A stretch of 21,155 nt of DNA from Phoronis pallida. Lineage: Eukaryota > Phoronida > Phoronidae. The notes below the pieces were generated by a model, which searched no databases, had not been told where the DNA came from, and saw only the letters and a list, made by a program, of their open reading frames with translations. The stretch is taken from positions 1 through 21,155 of the forward strand of contig JAOXYC010111110.1 of assembly GCA_028565715.1 (NCBI GenBank), read 5' to 3'. Numbering within the stretch: the stretch's first letter is position 1; every line of letters starts with the position of its first letter. Positions 9,401 to 16,721 of the stretch are shown here, in pieces. The translations under genes and the position numbers were made by a program.

Positions 9401-12255
9401 GATTAAAGCATGAAGCAATAGCAGACATTCCATCGAAGATGTTCTACGATGATAGTCTAGAAATTGGTAATGAGACCAGACAAAGGAGACGTTCCACGCT
9501 GAATATTTGGCCCGGTGGTCCAAATAGACCATTTGTGTTCTGTCACGCCGAGGGAGTTGAAGAAACGTTGTATGTCTCAACAGCTGAAGGAAGCGAGATG
9601 TCAAGGAGCAATCAACTAGAAGCTGATCATGCAGTAAGCTATCCATTTGTAGGTTAAACTCTACTGGTAGATGAAACTCGTCAGTTTCATGAGATTGTAC
9701 GGTTAAATTAACTTTAAATATTAGTGGGATTATATTCTAGATTAGCTTGAATTTACACATCGCTACTGAGCAATGTAAAAGATAGAAATACCTGAGTAAC
9801 TTCTTCTGTAAACCCATATCCCGCCGGCAATGTGACACGATGAACTATCTACTGTGACCTGCGAGAAAACGAGAAAAACTAAGATCTGATGTCATGCATG
9901 AAACTGATAGTGTTATTACTTATTAGGAAATGAATTCATTATGTAAAACAAATGGATGTAACGCCGTAATTCAATAGCTGATAATTTGTCATTCGTAAGT
10001 TCCTATATATGACTCTGGTGTGCTCGGAATGATGTGTCATTTCCAAATTAATTTTTTTTTCTGACACAGTATAAGTATCCTAATTCATTTCAAAAACTTT
10101 GAGGAGGATTTGAAGTCTGAAGTGTTAGTGGCAATCGAAACGTCCTCCAAATATCGCACCACTCAATCTACATGACCCACCTCCATTTATGAAATATAAG
10201 CCATTAGGACTACTATATTTATATTCACCATTTATTTAATTAAATGCCTTTTTCTATTATTTTGCTATGAAGGTAAGGGTTGCCAAATGCCTCTTATCGA
10301 AGGACAAGGGGAAGAAGTTGGTGATTTTGACCCAGTATCGGGCTCAGAAAGAAAAATTGAATCAAACTTTGAACAGAGAAGGACTTGCTGGCTGCCGCGA
10401 TGTTGCCGTTAGTACCGTAATCTCCAGTCAGGGTAGGCAACAGTAATATTAAATGATATAGTTTATTGAAGCTTATTGTCATTAGAATTATTTATTATGA
10501 CACCCACACCATTGATATGTTTATTTTTTAAAAACAAAATTAAACTTTCCCTCTTGGTAAATATTTAAAAACTTCTGACCAGTAGAAGGAACATGATTTT
10601 GCACATATCTTGAGTGCGCATACCTTGTGTGCCATTTGTTATTTTTTACAAACAATTAACAACTCTCTGACTGTTCCAATCTTGCAGGAAGCGAATGGGA
10701 CTATGTCATTTTGTCGACTGTGCGCTCACTGCCGGAGGACCAGCTTGAACAATGGCCGACTAAAGGTTGGAAGAGGAAAAATCTTGGTTTCATCACTGAC
10801 TCACATCAAGTGAATGTTGCAATCACAAGGGCTAAACTGGGACTGGTGATCATAGGTAAGAGACCCATCTAATGAAAGCCTTTATTACATAAGACAAAGT
10901 GTTAGAATCATCGTGTTTGTTTATGCAGTCTTGATTATGCGTACGAACAAACTGGTCCCTTCACATTGGGAGTCCTCATCGTACGTGACACTCATGAGTT
11001 TAAATGTATAGTCGGGCGAGTGCAAACTGCGGGTTCATATGGCGCTCAAGGGTAAAAATAATATTTATTTTCATACGGCCTCATGTCAATTCAACAATTA
11101 AAATCTCATAATCGCCTTACATTTAAAATTGAAAGTTATTTACAATTAAAACTAGTTATTAAAATATTGCTTAAAAAGATAAGTCTTCAGTTTAGATTTA
11201 AAATCATTAAGATCACTAGCCATTCGAACAGTAACAGGAAGCTCATTCCAAATTCGTGTAGCAGCAAATCTAAATGATCGGCTGTAGATGAGTGACGACC
11301 TTGTGAACGGAACACAAAGTGTCACAGAGGAGGATGAACTACTTCTCAATACTCTGGAAGTGTTCCGTTCACCAAGGAGGTCAGTCAAATACAGCGGAGC
11401 ACAGTCATTGATGCATTTAAAAATAATGAAGATGCATTTAGTGAAAGCCTACAATCAAGAATCTGTTGGCTGCTTTTTTAATTATAAACGTTCTGGCAAA
11501 TTCCTTTTATTCTTTATCGTTGTTTTTTCATAAACTGTTGAGACAGTAATAATGTGGGTGAACATCGATAATATATGTGATAGAAGACGGGTGATTTTCT
11601 GATCGTGTTATCATATCGCCTGAGCAGAAAGTTACGAAATTGAAGAGAGTAAATTTCTGCTCGAGTGACCATTAATTTGAGAAATGACAAAGCAACCAGA
11701 AAAACTCTGAATTTGAACCTCTGGAGAATTGCACCCCTTGAAATTTTGCACCCACTGTCAGGGTAAATGAAGTCAAAAACGCAGTGGATTGCACCATTTC
11801 TCTTTAGTTACAAAATGTCCTTTAAATGTATTCTATTAGTCAAATGTGATTTTAAAATGCAGGAAGTCGCGCCATTTTGTCTCGTAATTTCAAAATTTTC
11901 CGAAGGGCATGCCACCGAACCCGAGCCCCGAACCCCCTTAGAAACGTGACGGTCTGCCCCCCGAAATCAAAGTGATATCACGTAATCCTGGATGAGCCCC
12001 TTATATCTGTCTTATTTACAGAGGATTAGTTGAGTATGGTACAGAAAGAGTTAAGATAATAGGTTATCACAGCCTCCGTATCTGATGTAAACATTATAAT
12101 TATGTTTTACTGTTCTTTCAGGTAATCAACATCTCTTGTCATGTGATCATCTCTGGAAAGACTTGATTGATTACTACAAGAGAAAAAATGCAAAAGTGAA
12201 CGTAGAAGACTTCGCTAAGGAAAACCAGCGTTCTTTGTCAAACAGAAAGAAATAA
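367..12255 (+). CDS. HELZ2: HELZ2-like helicase / RNB exoribonuclease, 3' part of gene (13 exons)
   Basis: Joined exons 367-442, 1180-4366, 4936-5331, 5890-5972, 6237-6365, 6529-6651, 7106-7297, 7704-8017, 8284-8514, 9409-9633, 10273-10432, 10688-10855 and 12122-12255 give 5418 nt: 1805 residues and a stop, with every splice phase matching. Fragment residues 1-90 end a first UPF1-like SF1 helicase (QGKEF, VNTALTRAK). About 232-275 is an OB/cold-shock-like segment. About 431-773 is an RNB domain with catalytic Asp 442, 448, 450 and 451 and the HFTSPIRRY motif. About 1270-1765 is a complete second SF1 helicase: GPPGTGKT 1288-1295, DECGQA 1504-1509, GDHQQLQP 1531-1538, QYRM 1574-1577, STVRS 1715-1719, VNVAITRAK 1747-1755. 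Helicase-OB-RNB-helicase is the HELZ2 layout. Human HELZ2 is interferon-induced and has 3'-5' exoribonuclease activity. An RNA-degrading or antiviral role here is inference. The N-terminus is outside the window. Orthology versus lineage-specific paralogy cannot be settled. Confidence 0.88.
443..1179 (+). other. Intron A
   Basis: Phase-1 intron of 737 nt from gtaacc to cttcatag. It contains a 174-bp insertion bounded by 12-bp direct repeats (see 839-1036). About 60 nt of open frame with an ATG at 1119 run into the next exon, but these bases lie before the acceptor and read unlike any helicase. Confidence 0.85.
839..1036. mobile_element. Short insertion flanked by 12-bp direct repeats
   Basis: The word ctacttagatgc occurs at 839-850 and 1025-1036 and brackets 174 bp, as a target-site duplication would. 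The insert is more GC-rich than its surroundings. It starts with a 27-bp segment (852-878) that recurs with two changes at 20981-21007, so it is part of a dispersed family. No terminal inverted repeat, A-tail or clear Pol III A/B boxes are seen. It may be a SINE-like or other small non-autonomous element. Confidence 0.55.
1180..4366 (+). CDS. HELZ2: Exon B: end of helicase 1, OB and RNB exoribonuclease domain
   Basis: A 3187-nt exon encoding fragment residues 26-1088. It opens in phase 1 (finishing Gly26) after cttcatag and ends in phase 2 at gatg|gtgagt. It holds motif V (KEFRAMIISTVRT) and motif VI (VNTALTRAK, 59-67), then a charged linker. An OB/cold-shock-like segment with AFDGDEVVVDIL follows. 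The RNB domain has TIDPEHSKDLDDAL with the four metal-binding Asp at 442, 448, 450 and 451, and the distal HFTSPIRRY at about 757-765. Residues 774-1087 match the HELZ2-type post-RNB region in general pattern. By RNase II/R precedent, an intact Asp cluster means hydrolytic 3'-5' RNA degradation is likely. The ATG at 1119 is not a start codon. Confidence 0.92.
4367..4935 (+). other. Intron B
   Basis: Phase-2 intron of 569 nt, gtgagt to attgtag. Open frames here (for example 4411-4725) have no recognisable protein content, and I see no repeat. An alternative AG at 4907 would put the next exon out of phase, so 4935 is the intron end. Confidence 0.85.
4936..5331 (+). CDS. HELZ2: Exon C: inter-domain region before helicase 2
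   Basis: A 396-nt exon, fragment residues 1088-1220. The first base completes a Cys codon. The segment starts FTLGKSF and ends CTVEWIPKKLPDR, the HELZ2-type link between the RNB half and helicase 2. The donor is atag|gtaatt, phase 2. No catalytic motif lies here. Similar beta-rich segments precede the helicase core in UPF1-like proteins and may contact RNA (inference). Confidence 0.88.
5332..5889 (+). other. Intron C
   Basis: Phase-2 intron of 558 nt, gtaatt to acatttcag. It is AT-rich. I see no gene or clear repeat in it. Confidence 0.85.
5890..5972 (+). CDS. HELZ2: Exon D: helix before helicase 2 core
   Basis: An 83-nt exon, residues 1220-1248, phase 2 to phase 1. It encodes RRKEEALTTLEDASSLAVD and onward, an acidic helical segment that precedes the Q-motif. 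The acceptor is atttcag and the donor is aaag|gtatga. The frame is continuous with both neighbours. Confidence 0.87.
6237..6365 (+). CDS. HELZ2: Exon E: Q-motif and first half of Walker A
   Basis: A 129-nt exon, residues 1248-1291. It carries the SF1 Q-motif (NPGQQHAIQVAL) and LIQGPPG. The intron falls inside Walker A, between GPPG and TGKT, in phase 1. The acceptor is tttaag, with A before AG and a weak pyrimidine tract. The phase and motif leave little doubt. Confidence 0.9.
6529..6651 (+). CDS. HELZ2: Exon F: Walker A (TGKT) and motif Ia
   Basis: A 123-nt exon, residues 1291-1332. It completes GPPGTGKT, with the ATP-binding Lys at 1294, and encodes motif Ia (VMYCGPSNKSVDVV). Both splice sites are phase 1; the acceptor is gtcttttag and the donor act|t|gtaaga. 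Confidence 0.92.
6652..7105 (+). other. Intron F
   Basis: Phase-1 intron of 454 nt, gtaaga to gctttcag. No gene or clear repeat is seen. An open frame at 6888-7085 has no protein-like features. Confidence 0.82.
7106..7297 (+). CDS. HELZ2: Exon G: helicase 2, region after motif Ia
   Basis: A 192-nt exon, residues 1332-1396. It encodes SYMEDTVKESIKIIRVYGN, then a FPIP segment and LHHVIRQQ, the typical HELZ2/UPF1-like stretch between motifs Ia and Ic. Both ends are phase 1. The donor caag|gtttgt is a weaker GT site, but it is the only one in phase. Confidence 0.88.
7298..7703 (+). other. Intron G
   Basis: Phase-1 intron of 406 nt, gtttgt to gttccaag. I see nothing recognisable in it. Confidence 0.82.
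7704..8017 (+). CDS. HELZ2: Exon H: basic helical insertion and motif Ic
   Basis: A 314-nt exon, residues 1396-1500, phase 1 to phase 0. It contains a strongly charged helix of about 25 residues (EEVRIKREKERLSRIKKE) that is probably coiled-coil or a stalk-type accessory helix. Motif Ic follows (TEIVLCTCSASSS). The exon ends SIKQ before gtaaac. UPF1-family helicases carry accessory helical domains (1B/stalk, 1C) at this place. The match to that role is inferred. Confidence 0.9.
8018..8283 (+). other. Intron H
   Basis: Phase-0 intron of 266 nt, gtaaac to ctttttccag. It contains the tRNA-like fragment near 8050-8072. Confidence 0.85.
8048..8072 (+). repeat. tRNA-like 5' fragment (possible SINE head)
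   Basis: The string gccggtagctcagcgg reads like the 5' end of a tRNA, and tagctcagcgg fits the Pol III A box. No good B box follows within the usual distance, and no cloverleaf can be completed. A decayed tRNA-derived SINE head is the best explanation, not a functional tRNA gene. Confidence 0.4.
8284..8514 (+). CDS. HELZ2: Exon I: Walker B, motif III and QYRM motif
   Basis: A 231-nt exon of exactly 77 codons, residues 1501-1577, phase 0 at both ends. It encodes LIIDECGQATEPE (Walker B, DE catalytic pair 1504-1505), GDHQQLQP (motif III, 1531-1538) and KTQYRM (motif IV region). These are diagnostic of UPF1-like SF1B helicases. The acceptor is ctttttccag and the donor aatg|gtaagt. Confidence 0.95.
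8515..9408 (+). other. Intron I
   Basis: Phase-0 intron of 894 nt, gtaagt to cgattaaag. It has a perfect 12-bp palindrome at 8753-8764, an 8-bp hairpin at 8831-8851 and the tandem duplication at 9247-9286. Open frames inside it are not protein-like. Confidence 0.83.
9247..9302. repeat. Tandem 20-bp duplication merged with a 10-bp hairpin
   Basis: The unit tggcggaatcgttatctctt is present twice without a gap (9247-9266 and 9267-9286). The end of the second unit forms a perfect 10-bp inverted repeat (9281-9290 with 9293-9302, 2-nt loop). It looks like a recent slippage duplication in the intron. No function is evident. Confidence 0.85.
9409..9633 (+). CDS. HELZ2: Exon J: helicase 2, region after QYRM
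   Basis: A 225-nt exon of 75 codons, residues 1578-1652, phase 0 at both ends. Joined to exon I it reads QYRMHEAIADIPSKMFYDD, the canonical continuation of the SF1 QYRMH motif. It ends NQLEADHA before gtaagc. Acceptor: attaaag. Confidence 0.92.
9634..10272 (+). other. Intron J
   Basis: Phase-0 intron of 639 nt, gtaagc to gctatgaag. AT-rich; I see no gene or clear repeat. Confidence 0.82.
10273..10432 (+). CDS. HELZ2: Exon K: helicase 2 RecA2, QYRAQ to start of motif V
   Basis: A 160-nt exon, residues 1653-1706, phase 0 to phase 1. It encodes LVILTQYRAQKEKL and VAVSTVISSQG, matching the TPYxAQ and xxxxQG segments of UPF1-like RecA2 domains. The first bases gtaagg resemble a donor, but reading them as exon keeps the frame and gives VRVAKCLL. 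Confidence 0.92.
10688..10855 (+). CDS. HELZ2: Exon L: helicase 2 motifs V and VI
   Basis: A 168-nt exon, residues 1706-1762, phase 1 at both ends. It encodes SEWDYVILSTVRS (motif V) and VNVAITRAKLGLVIIG (motif VI with the ATP-contacting Arg). The acceptor is atcttgcag and the donor atag|gtaaga. The second position after QG is Ser-Glu where most relatives have a charged residue followed by Glu. Confidence 0.94.
11152..11448 (-). pseudogene. C-terminal fragment of a non-LTR retrotransposon reverse transcriptase
   Basis: On the minus strand an open frame encodes about 98 residues with the familiar end of CR1/L2-type ORF2 proteins: KCINDCAPLYLTDLL, a Ser-rich stretch, RSFRFAATRIWNELP and a terminal FKSKLKTYLF. 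A stop codon at 11449-11451 closes the frame upstream, and no catalytic RT or endonuclease motifs remain, so this is a dead 5'-truncated copy. The AT-rich stretch down to about 11055 would be its 3' tail. It is antisense within the helicase gene intron. Confidence 0.85.
11690..12000. repeat. Probable dispersed repeat in intron L
   Basis: The base composition changes sharply here. A segment with gggcatgccaccgaacccgagccccgaacccc-type C-rich runs, preceded by repeated ttgcacc words, resembles C-rich dispersed repeats that I associate with invertebrate deuterostome genomes. I cannot define its ends or class from this window. Confidence 0.35.
12122..12255 (+). CDS. HELZ2: Exon M: C-terminus and stop codon
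   Basis: A 134-nt terminal exon, residues 1762-1805, followed by TAA at 12253-12255. It starts in phase 1 and encodes GNQHLLSCDHLWKDLIDYY, the usual end of UPF1-like helicases, where a short W-x2-L-I-x-Y helix follows motif VI. A Lys/Asn-rich tail ending NRKK follows. The acceptor is ttctttcag. Confidence 0.94.
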
Positions 12256-12256
12256 A
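12251..12256 (+). terminator. AATAAA overlapping the stop codon
   Basis: The consensus polyadenylation hexamer overlaps the TAA stop. If used, the 3' UTR would be only a few tens of bases long. The next AATAAA on this strand that I noted is at 13604-13609, beyond an inserted transposon. Which one is used cannot be told from sequence. Confidence 0.35.
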
Positions 12257-12280
12257 AACAGACTCAAGGCGTCTGATCCG

Positions 12281-12335
12281 ATGGGGCACCCGGCACTAAA
12301 TGGGGCACCCAACCGGTGTTAGAAATGGGACACCC
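12281..12335. repeat. Three spaced copies of atggg(g/a)caccc
   Basis: Copies of the 11-mer begin at 12281, 12300 and 12325, and the first and third are followed by related ggcacta / gggacta words. This looks like a decayed short tandem repeat just after the stop codon, possibly transcribed in the 3' UTR. Confidence 0.6.
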
Positions 12336-12389
12336 GGGACTAAAATCTCAAGTTTTTGTTGAACAATATTATATGTAACCACATATGTA

Positions 12390-13222
12390 TATCGGGTGTC
12401 CCAAAAAAAGTGGGCCACTTTTTAACAAGCGTTTTCTCAGCAACTGACAAACCAAATATGATGATATTTTTACTGAGCTTACCGTGAGGTATTATCAACA
12501 AGTTTGCAAAGTATCAAAGATATTGATTACATGCGAGACATGATCATGCGAGAATTATTCATTTCAAAACAGTATGTCAAAAAATCCAATATCAGCCGAA
12601 TTGTCCATATTAAATGAACTTTTGAGTTTAAAATCAGCTTATAACTCCTAATCTGCACATGCTAAACTCATGAGAATTTAGTGTCATTTAGAATTAAATG
12701 TTATGTAGTCTTCGTAGAAATTTCATCACAAATAATTATTCCGTTTTGACAAGACGACAAAATCAAAACAACTTGCCAAGTTTTTACGCACCAAAATGTT
12801 CAATTTGCATCCGCTACCAGGAAATTGACAATAGTAGGCCTAACTTGATGATGTTGTGACCTTATGTCAAAACTATAACGAAATTGGTTTTGAATTTATT
12901 TTTTACTACTAAATAACAATATAAATCGACATATATGAGATGATTTTCATGATATTACAATAATCACTTTAGGAGATGTAAGACGTCAAAGTCCAGGGAA
13001 ATGTGGTTCTTTTTGATGCCTATTGGCTCTGATATTGAAAATTTTGACATCCTGTATTGAAACCGACAATTTCCGGATATTATTTAATCAATCTGTTTGA
13101 TATTTTGCAAACGTATTAGGAATACATACAGGCTGTCTACTAACAAATTTGAATATAATTGCTTGCTCCGTTGCTGAGAAAACGCTTGTTAAAAAGTTGC
13201 CCTTTTTTTGGGACACCCGCTG
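12390..13222. mobile_element. Non-autonomous Tc1/mariner-like element (833 bp)
   Basis: The two ends form inverted repeats of about 50 bp (12393-12443 with 13170-13219) sharing cgggtgtcccaaaaaaag and then actttttaacaagcgttttctcagcaac, with one small gap. TA dinucleotides flank both ends (12388-12389 and 13223-13224), as expected of Tc1/mariner target duplication. No transposase open frame is present, so it would depend on a transposase supplied in trans. The interior is AT-rich and unrelated to the helicase gene. Confidence 0.8.
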
Positions 13223-13701
13223 TAGCGTCGACCCTTCTCGTATACTTTATATTTGTCGTTTTAGAGGTAACGCTGTCCTGTTGGTAGAACCAACTGACAG
13301 TTGTGGTTCTTTTACGGTGCTACATAAAAGATTTTATGTGATACTGATCTTCATGATTCGATAACATTGTGAATTTTAATTTTTTATGTATTAAAAATGT
13401 ATAGATATTCAGCAATATGATCTCTATCATAATTTTATGTTGAGGCCTTTTGTCTAAAAACATTTTACATAAATTTGAAAAGAGAAAACATCCAAACTGA
13501 ACATTCTACATACTTATCCTTATTCCTTTTATAATACATTCCATCCCTGTGAAAGCTTGTATTAATTCTTTTTGAAATTAACATTAAACTGCAAAAAGTA
13601 TGAAATAAACGATCAATTGTTATTATTACTTTCAAAATTAAACATTTGTAATAAATCGAATTTTTACATTTTTATATTATTTTCAACAATCTTGCAATTT
13701 T

Positions 13702-13890
13702 TTTCTGAGATATAATACCGTGAACTTCGGAACATTTTTTCTGAATCACCCGATATACAGGTTTTTACAATACTTAAAAGTAATTGTTTGGCTCAGAAAT
13801 TCAAAGAAATGCTTAAAAGTATTGTATAAACATGTATATCGGCTGATTGAGAAAAAATGTTCCGAACTTCCCGGTACTATATCTCAGAAA
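13702..13890. repeat. Long inverted repeat: opposed left ends of one transposon family
   Basis: Left arm 13702-13780 and right arm 13812-13890 are about 79 bp each and roughly 90% complementary by eye, with a ~31-nt spacer. The right arm is the left end of the element at 13837-14429, so the left arm is a solo inverted end of the same family. Transcribed, it would fold into a strong hairpin. Confidence 0.82.
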
Positions 13891-14429
13891 CTATTCGAAT
13901 AAACAACTACAACATTTGGATTCTGGTCATTTATTGTGTTATTAATGAATGGTAAAAATTTCGAAAAGTTGTATTAAACAACGCTTTTTAACGCTAATTA
14001 AAATGGCTCAACTTACAAAAAAGGCAGTAAAATTGTACCGACCCTCACCCTAAAATTACATGATCGATATTGCCGCCAACGACACGCGTAATTTGGCAGA
14101 ATTTCACCTGACATCTTTCACGGCTTGTTATTTTTTGAAAATTTAATGTGTAGATCTGAAATTTACCCCACTTATTGTTTATCTAAACATGTCTTAAATA
14201 ATAAGTTTTAAAATTGGAACATTTTAACCGCACGCTGTGAATCCCGTTAATGACAAAAATTAACTTGCATTTTGTCATGGGCTGTTATTTTTATGCACAA
14301 ATATGAAACTTATATAACATATTGATAACATATTCATCTAATCACAAGCAAAGTTTTGTGTTGTTTTTTTGTACCGATTTTGAGAAAATAAGCCGCAAAA
14401 TTAGGAACGTTTTTCTGAATCACCCGATA
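13837..14429. mobile_element. TIR element family 2, copy 1
   Basis: About 593 bp with ends tatcggctgattgagaaaaaa and, inverted, tatcgggtgattcagaaaaa, flanked by TA (13835-13836 and 14430-14431). It shares most of its length with 14688-15291, including the internal words tgatcgatattgccgccaa and cgcacgctgtgaatcc. No transposase is encoded. The cggg-tg(a/t) start and the TA target suggest a Tc1/mariner-type MITE. Confidence 0.83.
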
Positions 14430-14687
14430 TATCTGCTCCAACTAGTTTTCGCTAAAACAAAATTGATTGGAAAAGCTTTCAATTTTCATGTTTTATTGTC
14501 TTATTTTGTGTTGACAACTTTCTATGATAAGGGAAAACGTTTAACACCATGCTCGATCTGTATGATTGACGTGTACTTCTTAAGTCAAACTTCCTTTGAG
14601 TAGGGCCTATGTGGTCCATATACATAAATTAGGATGTTTGCTTCATGAAGAACAAACCCCGGCGTTTCAAATGTTAAGCGTAAATTA
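14430..14687. other. Spacer between the two family 2 copies
   Basis: 258 bp of AT-rich sequence with no gene or repeat that I recognise. Confidence 0.6.
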
Positions 14688-15291
14688 TATCGGGTGATTC
14701 AGAAAAAACGTTCCGAATTTTTATCAGAAACTATTGGAGTAAACAACTACAACATTGGGATTATGGGTAATTATTATGTTATAGATGAATGGGAAAAATT
14801 TCGAGAAGTTAGATGAAACAACGCTTTAATGGCTTGACTTACAAAAAAAGAAATACAATTGTACCGTATAACACTCACCCTGAAACTACATGATCGATAT
14901 TGCCGCCAATGACACGCGTAATTTGCAGAATTTTACCCGACATCTTTCACGGCTTGTTATTTTTTGGAAACTTAATGTGCAGATCTGAAATTTACCCCGC
15001 CCATTGAAACATGTCCAAAATATTAAGTTTTAAACTTGAAAAGTTTTTGTAATATAAAAGTGTAAAAATTGGAACATTTTAATCGCACGCTGTGAATCCG
15101 TTACATGAAAAAATTGACTTACATCTTTTCATGGGCTGTTATTTTTATGCTGTTTTATGCATAAATATGAAACTTATACATCTTATTGATAACACAATTA
15201 TCTAATCAAATGCAAAGTCTTGTGCTGTTCTTTTGTACCGATTTTGAGAAAATAAGCCGCAAAGTTCGGAACGTTTTTTCTGAATCACCCG
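14688..15291. mobile_element. TIR element family 2, copy 2
   Basis: About 604 bp in the same orientation as copy 1 and roughly 85% alike by eye. The ends are cgggtgattcagaaaaaacg (14691 onward) and its inverse, ending at 15291. Small insertions distinguish it from copy 1, for example an extra stretch near 15039-15065. The right flank (aggatatcc) has no clean TA duplication, so that edge is less certain. Confidence 0.83.
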
Positions 15292-16493
15292 AGGATATCC
15301 GGAAAACGATGGCGAAGACGAAGCAAAATGTAACCCATTAACGTAAAAAAGCTGCCCGTATCAATACCAAAATCATCAAAACAAAGATTCACAATGTTAT
15401 CTTTATAATTTTTAATATTTACCGGTGTAATTAAATTGTTAAGAAGCAATCATACTGACAACATTTGAAAAGAGCATCTCATGTCTACAGTCCAACCCCA
15501 AAATAACCCAAAGTGACATGCAGAGGAGCAGTCTTAAAGGGAGTATACCTGCTGAACTCATCCAAATTTTGAAACCAGCTGATTTTATGCAATTCACTTG
15601 GTATTTAATTGAAACCTAGAATTCTGAATTTTTAAAACTATCACTCTTCAGGAAACGGGAGTTATAGTCAATTACTTGGTTTGTTTGTAAACAACATTGT
15701 TTACATAACAAACCTTACAATGTTTATATCCTTGAAAATGAGCCATTTTATTCTGAAACAAAGGTTGATTATTGTTAAGACAGTGAAATAGCATCCATAA
15801 AAAAAGCTTGTAACATTAATTTTTTTGTAAACAAAGGTTTGTTTACATTTTTTCAAAACCATGCAAATCATTTATCATTTGTAAATAAAGTAAAAATCTT
15901 AAAAGCTGTCCAACTAATTTGTTCCCAGAGGCTGTTCTCATTCAGATGCAAGCAGATAACTTTGTTGAAAATCCATGAAAACCAGCATTTATACACCCTT
16001 CAAAATCGGTGTACAGAATGCGAAGTTAGGAAGCTCAAATCAATTCGTTGGCCTTGATCAGTGTTGACAAACACTGAAGAAACACCACAAGTTCGGCTTC
16101 AAAACTGCACTGATACGAGTCACCTCCGAAAGGAGGCGGTAGACTAGATTTGTACACACAACATCGTTGACCTCCACTGTATAACTGACCTTATAAGGTC
16201 ACAAACATACAATGCAGATACACCCAGGAAATTGCAATTCTGCTTTGACTATGAAATCGTTTATGCCTTTACCTTTGTTGATTTATATTAAAAATGTTTG
16301 TATTAAGCGCAATATAAGCCATGAAATGTGTCAAAATAATCAATATGTTTATTGTTATTGAGTCTACGGAAAGAAACGGGGAATTCTAAGAAATCACGTG
16401 ACAACTTAAGGGGTCATGATTGATTCGTTTTCATTGATATCGCGGGACACCTGTATTATCATGACAAACACTGATTGCTTTATTTAGCCGGTC
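15292..16493. other. Intergenic stretch with small hairpins
   Basis: No protein gene is recognised. It holds two hairpins built on tgtaaaca/tgtttaca (15679-15715 and 15826-15847), a cctcc-gaaa-ggagg hairpin (16123-16136) and a perfect 14-bp palindrome (16187-16200). Confidence 0.6.
15679..15847. promoter_or_regulatory. Two hairpins carrying forkhead-type GTAAACA cores
   Basis: Hairpin 1 has a 9-bp perfect stem (15686-15694 with 15697-15705) extended to about 17 bp. Hairpin 2 has a 10-bp perfect stem (15826-15835 with 15838-15847). Each contains GTAAACA on one arm and TGTTTAC on the other, the core bound by forkhead factors. This may simply be a decayed repeat. A regulatory role is speculative. 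Confidence 0.25.
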
Positions 16494-16690
16494 TAAGCAG
16501 TGCTGTTAAGCTGTTCTATGTTCAGACCGAGCATTGGCCTCAAACCGCCCTGATCGAGGTGACGTGAACCGTGTACCGACACGGTGAAACGACGGTGACC
16601 TGTGTGAAACGACAGTAAGCTGACAAGTGTTGTGATAGTCGCTATAAGGTGAGTGTTTAGGGCAACCCCGCTACAAAGCACGCTGAGCTG
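16494..16690. promoter_or_regulatory. CpG-richer patch with strong splice donor: possible 5' end of the next gene
   Basis: In an otherwise AT-rich region this segment is visibly richer in G+C and CpG. It includes a 7-bp hairpin around 16568-16585 and two gtgaaacgac(g/a)gt words. On the + strand ataag|gtgagt at 16644-16654 is a near-consensus donor with no matching coding frame. It could end a non-coding first exon that splices to the acceptor at 19381. An unrecognised repeat is the main alternative. Confidence 0.25.
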
Positions 16691-16721
16691 CGGGGTCCCT
16701 GAATTGATTTTACTCGTTACT

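Larger units (their letters stand above)
10856..12121 (+). other. Intron L, repeat-filled
   Basis: The largest intron in the window (1266 nt), phase 1, gtaaga to gttctttcag. It contains a 5'-truncated non-LTR retrotransposon on the minus strand (about 11055-11448) and a probable dispersed repeat (about 11690-12000). Confidence 0.85.

Noticed and set aside
14322-14603. 93-codon open frame
   Set aside because: It crosses the right end of a transposon copy and has no protein-like features.
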